Part shown: one piece after another, positions 7,010 to 11,086 of the stretch
Numbering within the stretch: the first letter of the stretch is position 1
Layout: every line of letters starts with the position of its first letter
Assembly: GCA_003661385.1 (NCBI GenBank)
Contig: QMWA01000038.1
Coordinates: 1-11,086 of the forward strand
Reading direction: 5' to 3'
DNA: 11,086 bases
From: Thermoproteota archaeon
GTDB lineage: Archaea; Korarchaeota; Korarchaeia; B14-G2
The notes under the pieces: model-generated
Databases searched by the model: none
Seen by the model: only the letters and a program-made list of their open reading frames with translations
Told to the model about the DNA's origin: nothing
Made by a program: the position numbers and the translations under genes

Positions 7010-7014
7010 CTGCA

Positions 7015-7893
7015 CTAAGAGGGCTGGCTGGAGGTAGCTGGCTGCTTGCCTAGGATGGCTTGAGCTATGCCTAGGAGCATCGAGAAGGCTGCTGCAGCCA
7101 GCGCTATGGCGTAGTGTAGCTTTGCCTTCAAGCCTGGCTGCTGTGCTGGCTTGTAGTTCATGGCGTTTGCCTTAGCGTCCTCGTAGACCGTCCTGGCAGC
7201 CCAGTAGATGAGCTTAGCTGGGTGAAGCCGCCTGAACACGTCGCTGTGCTTCCTGAATATCCCCATCACCCCTCTCCCGTGCCTCATCTGGCTTAGGACA
7301 AGCTCCCTCATCTTCTGGAAGGGCTGGTGGACTACGCTAGCTGCCTTGACGTACTTGAACTCGTATCCTGCCTTCACTACCTTCAGCTGGAAGTCCTTGT
7401 CTTCTCCTGCCTCCAGGCTCTCGTCGAAGAGCCCTGCTTTCAAGGCAGCTTCCCTCCTGAACGCCATGTTAGCTCCCCAGAACACCTGGCCGAACACGCT
7501 CTTCTTCTCTGTTCTCTGCCCTGCTGCGTTCAGTATGCTGCCGCATACCACTCCTACCTCTGGGCTGCTGAAGGGCTTACAGAGCTCTTCTAGCCACCTC
7601 CCTGATGAGGGGTAGCAGTCTGCGTCCAGTACAGCCACAATCTCCCCTCTGGCCTCTAGGATCCCTGTGTTGACTGCAGCAGACTTCTTCGGCCTCCTCG
7701 CCTTCACTACCTTGACGCCCTTCCTCCTAGCTATCTCTGGTGTCATGTCTGTTGAGTAGCTGTCCACTACTATGACCTCAAATGGGTAGGGGGCCTGCTG
7801 GGACAGCACTAGACTCAGGCACCTCTCTATTGTCCTCTGCTCGTCTTTTGCTGGTATGACCACTGTCACCTTTGGAGGTAAGCTCATTAACAC
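7015..7893 (-). CDS. GT2 family glycosyltransferase with C-terminal membrane anchor
   Basis: A GT-A fold enzyme of 292 residues. The nucleotide-sugar binding half starts with VTVVIPAKDEQRTIERCLSLVLSQ (9-31), continues through VIVVDSYSTDMT, and has the metal-binding DXD-type motif VLDADCYP (88-95). Acceptor-side features are GANMAFRREAALKAGLFDESL, the probable catalytic region GEDKDFQLKVVKAGY (163-177), and H-G in SQMRHGRGVMG. A hydrophobic stretch at about 260-282 looks like a single membrane helix, followed by a short polar tail. It probably adds an early or branching sugar to a membrane-bound acceptor. The start could be GTG 7893 (GGTGG lies three bases upstream) or ATG 7887; the first two residues are therefore uncertain. 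It is divergent from the GT4 at 7951. The 99-base gap to the ATPase gene contains a separate TATA-like box, so it may be a single-gene transcript. Confidence 0.93.
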   Translation of the reverse strand: MLMSLPPKVTVVIPAKDEQRTIERCLSLVLSQQAPYPFEVIVVDSYSTDMTPEIARRKGVKVVKARRPKKSAAVNTGILEARGEIVAVLDADCYPSSGRWLEELCKPFSSPEVGVVCGSILNAAGQRTEKKSVFGQVFWGANMAFRREAALKAGLFDESLEAGEDKDFQLKVVKAGYEFKYVKAASVVHQPFQKMRELVLSQMRHGRGVMGIFRKHSDVFRRLHPAKLIYWAARTVYEDAKANAMNYKPAQQPGLKAKLHYAIALAAAAFSMLLGIAQAILGKQPATSSQPS

Positions 7894-7918
7894 CTGCCAC
7901 CATAGGGGCTAGGCAGCG

Positions 7919-7934
7919 GGTTATTATGTGTAAT
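7919..7934. promoter_or_regulatory. Putative shared TATA element for divergent GT2 and GT4 genes
   Basis: The only AT-rich tract in the 57-base divergent gap reads GTTATTATGTGTAATG. It lies roughly 27 bases from the plus-strand start at 7951 and 31 bases from the minus-strand start at 7893, so one element is placed to serve both directions. On the minus strand it reads CATAATAA. The match to TATA consensus is modest. A start site 25 bases downstream on the plus strand would fall close to the TTG codon and might exclude the GGTG at 7942-7945 from the mRNA. Confidence 0.4.
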
Positions 7935-7950
7935 GTAGATGGGTGGGTAG

Positions 7951-9093
7951 TTGAGGATTGCCGTGGTGAACAGCTTCTACCCACCGTGGAGGGGTGGAGC
8001 TGAAACCTACGTGAGCAACTTAGCTAAGTGCCTGGTGGAGCTTGGGCATGAGGTTGCTGTGCTGTGCTCTGAGAAGCCTCTGAAAGCTGGCATCTACTAC
8101 GATGGGGGGGTGAAGGTCTGGAGGATGGAAGCCTCCCTCAGGGTATACGGCACCCCAGTGTTCCCTGAGCTCACCTACAGGCTGCTGTCAGAGGACTTCG
8201 ACCTGGTGCACGCCAACTTCCCAAGCCCGTATGTGGCAGCATGCTCCTCCCTGGCTTCCCTGCTGAGGGCTAAGCCAGCTGTGCTGACCTGGCATAACGA
8301 CCTGCCTCCAGTAGCTCCGCTCGCCAGAGGGCTCATCTCAGTCCACGACAGGATAGCCATGCTCTACCTGAGGCTTTTCAGGGCGATAATAGCGACCACC
8401 AGGGCATATGCGCTGAAGTCCAGGATACTCAGGTCGCTATCCAGCAGGGTTCATGTGATACCATGTGGGGTGGATGCAAGCAGGTTCAGCCCATCAGTGA
8501 GCGGGAGGAGGGTTAGAGAGGAGCTTGGTGCCTTTGGGAGGGTTGTGCTGTTCGTCGGGGCACTAACGAGGTGGCATGGCTACAAGGGGCTTGACGTGCT
8601 GCTGAAGGCCATGAGGCTCGTTAGGCAGGCTGTCAAAGACGTTAAGCTCATCGTGGTCGGCGACGGGGAGCTTAGGGTGTGGTATGAGAAGCTTGCTGAG
8701 AAAGCTGGAGTCAGGGACGTGACCTGCTTCGCTGGAGATGTGAGCGATGAGAGGCTTCCAGAGTACTATGCTGCAGCAGACCTGCTGGCTATGCCGAGCA
8801 AAGACGACTCTGAGGGGTTTGGGATAGTAGCCCTGGAGGCTAACGCCTGTGGGAAGCCTGTTGTAGCATGTAGGGTCGGTGGGGTGGTTGACGTCGTGAG
8901 GAATGGGGTTAATGGGGTTCTGGTTGAGCCCAACAGCCCAGGGCAGCTGGCTTCAGCTATAGTGCGCCTGCTTACCAGAGACGACTTGAGGGAGGAGCTT
9001 GGGAGGAGGGGGAGAAGGCTCGCTGAGAGGTATGACTGGATGCAGATAGCAGCTAGGGTCTCAGAGCTCTATGCTGCAGTAGCTGGTGGGTGA
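7951..9093 (+). CDS. GT4 family glycosyltransferase
   Basis: A 380-residue retaining GT-B enzyme with an intact set of motifs: FYPPWRGGAETYVSNLA (9-25), TWHNDLP (113-119), VIPCGVD (169-175), GALTRWHGYKG with R207 and K212 contacting donor phosphate in homologues, VVGDGEL (235-241), and EX7E as E288/E296 in EGFGIVALE, followed by GKPVVACRVGGV and NGVNGVLV. The layout is of the PimB/WcaL-like sort, but the sugar is unknown. The start is well fixed. TTG 7951 directly follows an in-frame TAG (7948-7950), with GGTG at 7942-7945 as ribosome-binding sequence. It is followed closely by a second GT4. Base run G7 at 8104-8110 does not disturb the frame. Confidence 0.94.
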   Translation: MRIAVVNSFYPPWRGGAETYVSNLAKCLVELGHEVAVLCSEKPLKAGIYYDGGVKVWRMEASLRVYGTPVFPELTYRLLSEDFDLVHANFPSPYVAACSSLASLLRAKPAVLTWHNDLPPVAPLARGLISVHDRIAMLYLRLFRAIIATTRAYALKSRILRSLSSRVHVIPCGVDASRFSPSVSGRRVREELGAFGRVVLFVGALTRWHGYKGLDVLLKAMRLVRQAVKDVKLIVVGDGELRVWYEKLAEKAGVRDVTCFAGDVSDERLPEYYAAADLLAMPSKDDSEGFGIVALEANACGKPVVACRVGGVVDVVRNGVNGVLVEPNSPGQLASAIVRLLTRDDLREELGRRGRRLAERYDWMQIAARVSELYAAVAGG

Positions 9094-9097
9094 GCTC

Positions 9098-10102
9098 TTG
9101 AGGATCCTGGTCGTTGGGGACCTCTCCTCCCCCTTCGTGAGGCAGGACTATAGGCTGCTCTCTGAGCTGGCTAGCGTAAGGCTGCTGTCAGCTGGAGGCT
9201 ACTTGGGATACTTCGCCAAGCTCCTGGAGGCTGGAGGCTACGACGTGTACTACGCGTGGTGGGCTAGCAGCCTCCACAACGTGGTCTACTCCAAGGTGCA
9301 TGGTGGAGCCTCCGTCGTGGTTGCAGGCGGCTTCGACGTCGTGTCTGAGGACAGCGTCAAGTACGGGTTCAGGTGGCAGCCCTGGTGGAAGAGGAAGGCT
9401 GTAAGGTACTGCCTCAGGGAGGCTGACCTCATCCTGGCTGTCAGCAGGTTTGTGGAGGAGCATGTCAGGAGGCTGGAGCCTAAGGCTAGAGTTGAGGTCG
9501 CCTACCTTGGAGTAGACCCAGAGAGGTTTGCTCCAGCTAGCCTGCAGCAGAGGAAGCCTGTCATCTTGACTGTAGCCCACCTGACAGCTAAGAGCATAGT
9601 GTACAAGGGGGTGGTGGACTTGCTTGAGGCCTTCGCTCACGTGGCTAAGAGGAAGCCTGAGGCTAGGCTTCGCATAGCTGGAGCACACCGAGGAGGGGAG
9701 GCTACGCTAGCTAGGAGAGCCAAGGAGCTGGGTTTGAGCAGCAGAGTTGAGCTCATCGGGGAGGTGGAGCACAGCAGGATACACAGGCTATACCAGGAGG
9801 CCATGGTCTATGCTCAGCTCAGCAGAGTTGAGAGCTTCGGGCTGTGCGTAGCTGAAGCCATGTCCTGTGGAACCCCCGTGGTAGTGTCTGGAGCAGGTGG
9901 GCTCCGTGAGGTGGCTGGAGGCGTTGGAGCTACCGCTAGGCCAGATGACCCTGAGGAGGTTGCTGACGTTGTGTGCAGCCTCCTAGAGGACAGGAGGCTC
10001 TGGCTTGAGCTGAGCGAGCTCAGCAGGTCCAGGATCCTGGAGGGGTTCACGCTATCCCACAGGAAGAGGAGGCTAGCTCAGGCTATGGAGTCTGTTGCCT
10101 AA
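9098..10102 (+). CDS. GT4 family glycosyltransferase with short acceptor domain
   Basis: A retaining GT-B enzyme of about 334 residues, at the short end of the family because the N-terminal acceptor domain is only about 140 residues. I prefer TTG 9098, which gives MRILVVGDLSSPF and has GGTGAG (9089-9094) just upstream, overlapping the previous gene's stop. The longer option is GTG 9086, whose codon sits in the GGTGG immediately before that ribosome-binding sequence. Numbered from TTG: AVSRFVEEH (114-122), YLGVDPERF (136-144), LTVAHLTAKSIVYKGVVDLLEAF (157-179) and EX7E as E245/E253 in ESFGLCVAE, followed by CGTPVVVSGAGGLREV. The usual arginine of the donor loop is His161 here. It forms an operon with the preceding GT4. 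The last 20 bases overlap the convergent membrane-protein gene. Confidence 0.92.
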   Translation: MRILVVGDLSSPFVRQDYRLLSELASVRLLSAGGYLGYFAKLLEAGGYDVYYAWWASSLHNVVYSKVHGGASVVVAGGFDVVSEDSVKYGFRWQPWWKRKAVRYCLREADLILAVSRFVEEHVRRLEPKARVEVAYLGVDPERFAPASLQQRKPVILTVAHLTAKSIVYKGVVDLLEAFAHVAKRKPEARLRIAGAHRGGEATLARRAKELGLSSRVELIGEVEHSRIHRLYQEAMVYAQLSRVESFGLCVAEAMSCGTPVVVSGAGGLREVAGGVGATARPDDPEEVADVVCSLLEDRRLWLELSELSRSRILEGFTLSHRKRRLAQAMESVA

Positions 10103-10862
10103 GCTTCCTAGCCTGGTAGGCTGCTAGCAAGGCTTTAGCTGCAGCCAGCCACATGGGGAGCACTAGGAGCAGGGCAGCGTACCTTGCTGCCAGCCCTCCG
10201 AGCGAGCATGGCAGCCTGCCTGCCACACACAGGGGGTACAGTGCTATCTTAGCTATGGCCTCAGCTAGCTTGGTGTAGCTTGCTCTCGGAACCCTTACCT
10301 CGACCCCACTTACCCTAGTCTCGACTAGAGGAGCAAACACGAGCAGGATAGACAGCAGTACTGCTAGAGATGCTACTGGAGACAAAGCTGACCCTATCTT
10401 GCCCTCTGGCATCAGCCTGTAGGCTATGATGGAGAGCGAGATGTGAGCTAGCAGCAGAGGGAGAAGCCATGCTCCAGATGGCAGCTGCAAGACAGTGTAT
10501 CTGCCAGTCTCCTTCACCACGGGGGTAGGCAGCCTCATGCACCTGGCTGACACAGCTAGCACCACAGCTGTCGCGGCCAGAGAGGCAGCGAAGCTCGGCC
10601 TCAGCTTCCTATCCGCTGACAGCAGAGCTGCAGACGCTGCAGCCAGGGGCAGGGCGAACGTGTAGACTGCTGCCTGGAAGGACATCTCTACCATGAGCTT
10701 CCCTAGCCTGATGTAGGAGGGCATGTAGAAGACGTTTAGGCTTATCTTCCCCCGAGCAAACCCTGTCCTCCCAACTGACGTGGACATCAGCCCCATAGCG
10801 TACGCTATGGTGCCTAGCAGGCTTAAAATGAGCACTGAGGCAGGCAGGTGGTAGAGCTTCAA
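10083..10862 (-). CDS. Hypothetical polytopic membrane protein (6-7 TM)
   Basis: I do not recognise this family. The protein is about 259 residues. Hydrophobic segments, numbered from TTG 10862, fall near 8-26, 63-82, 90-108, 130-148, 158-179 and 220-248, with a possible extra one near 200-215. Positively charged stretches (SADRKLRPS, the C-terminal YQARKLRQQ) probably face the cytoplasm. There are three cysteines (in RCMRLP, LCVAGRLPC). The start is chosen because TTG 10862-10860 overlaps the TGA of the upstream gene as TTGA and GAGGTG lies six bases before it. A GTG at 10871 would add three residues but falls inside that ribosome-binding sequence. Its position among glycosyltransferases suggests a role in the envelope glycan pathway, but nothing in the sequence identifies an enzyme or transporter. 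Confidence 0.75.
   Translation of the reverse strand: MKLYHLPASVLILSLLGTIAYAMGLMSTSVGRTGFARGKISLNVFYMPSYIRLGKLMVEMSFQAAVYTFALPLAAASAALLSADRKLRPSFAASLAATAVVLAVSARCMRLPTPVVKETGRYTVLQLPSGAWLLPLLLAHISLSIIAYRLMPEGKIGSALSPVASLAVLLSILLVFAPLVETRVSGVEVRVPRASYTKLAEAIAKIALYPLCVAGRLPCSLGGLAARYAALLLVLPMWLAAAKALLAAYQARKLRQQTP
10793..10810. repeat. Perfect 18-base palindrome in the membrane-protein gene
   Basis: CCATAGCGTACGCTATGG is identical to its reverse complement. It lies in codons for TIAYAMG in the first predicted membrane helix, about 55 bases downstream of the TTG start. It could be an RNA hairpin near the 5' end of the reading frame, a protein-binding site, or coincidence. Confidence 0.55.
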
Positions 10863-11086
10863 CCCCCACACCTCATGTAAACTGATGCCACCCCAGCGTC
10901 AACAACCTTCGAGACACCACGAGCCAGCATCCAGCGCTCCAGCCTCTCCTCGAGGACGACTGCAGCTGCACCCTCCCCTAGGGCATCTGGGAGAGCACGC
11001 ACGTCGCTATACGGGGGGCAGCTTGGCTCTAGCATGGCCTTTGCCAGGGGGGCTAGGGGATCTGGGTACAGTATGGGGGTGCTCGA
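10859..11086 (-). CDS. C-terminal fragment of an unrecognised protein (runs off right edge)
   Basis: A reading frame open at the right edge encodes 75 residues and ends at TGA 10861-10859. It begins SSTPILYPDPLAPLAKAM and continues through SDVRALPDALGEGAAAVVLEERLERWMLARGVSKVVDAG to the terminal YMRCGG. Reality is supported by uninterrupted length to the edge, an archaeal-looking mix of codons, and a TTGA stop/start overlap with the membrane-protein gene, which has a GAGGTG ribosome-binding sequence inside this frame. The YPDPLAPLAKAML stretch vaguely recalls the post-donor-site region of GT4 enzymes (P-DP--LA-A), but no catalytic motif is inside the window, so I do not assign a function. Only the C-terminus is visible. 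Confidence 0.6.
   Translation of the reverse strand, partial: SSTPILYPDPLAPLAKAMLEPSCPPYSDVRALPDALGEGAAAVVLEERLERWMLARGVSKVVDAGVASVYMRCGG

Noticed and set aside
7078-7110. GGCTGC-T-GCAGCC palindrome in the GT2 gene
   Set aside because: Short and built from common Ala/Ala/Phe codons in the membrane-helix region; not distinguishable from chance.
8104-8110. Run of seven G as a possible frameshift site
   Set aside because: The GT4 frame continues through it (DGGV) with conserved motifs on both sides, so there is no sign of a break.
9188-9688. 166-codon minus-strand open frame opposite the GT4 at 9098
   Set aside because: It is a shadow of a gene with intact GT4 motifs, with a composition of complementary codons and no domain.
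1-11086. CRISPR arrays, tRNA or rRNA genes, insertion sequences
   Set aside because: No regularly spaced repeats, no cloverleaf-like or rRNA-like stretches, and no transposase motifs or terminal inverted repeats were seen on either strand.

Overview
The window is a dense polysaccharide-biosynthesis and export region, most likely from a thermophilic crenarchaeote-type archaeon. Pointers to this are the near-exclusive use of AGG/AGA for arginine, frequent ATA isoleucine codons, several TTG and GTG starts preceded by GGTG or GAGGTG ribosome-binding sequences, AT-rich TATA-like boxes in otherwise GC-rich gaps, and very tight gene packing. No rRNA, tRNA or housekeeping marker is present, so genus-level placement is not possible.

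Layout. Block A (+ strand, 2-3926): a SAM methyltransferase of the kind found in O-antigen and exopolysaccharide clusters (start lies left of the window), a 751-residue protein made of two fused family-4 glycosyltransferases, and a single-domain GT4. Block B (- strand, 7893 down to 3860): a GT2 glycosyltransferase with a C-terminal membrane helix, then after a 99-base gap with its own TATA-like box, a Wzt-type ABC ATPase carrying a C-terminal carbohydrate-recognition domain, a Wzm/TagG-type permease, and an ALG2-like GT4. Block C (+, 7951-10102): two coupled GT4 genes, divergent from block B across a 57-base gap. Block D (- strand, from the right edge to 10083): the C-terminal end of an unrecognised protein that runs off the window, coupled through a TTGA stop/start overlap to an unrecognised six- or seven-helix membrane protein.

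How it fits together (inference): the GT4 and GT2 enzymes would assemble a glycan on a lipid carrier at the inner face of the membrane, and the ABC-2 permease plus ATPase would export the finished chain. In bacterial systems of this type the extra C-terminal domain of the ATPase can recognise a chemically capped chain end. The methyltransferase is therefore a candidate capping or decorating enzyme. The window has no initiating phosphoglycosyltransferase, Wzx flippase, oligosaccharyltransferase or nucleotide-sugar gene.

Notable architecture: at both convergent junctions the coding regions overlap tail to tail (67 and 20 bases), with inverted repeats at the stop codons. No gene-free stretch exceeds 100 bases.
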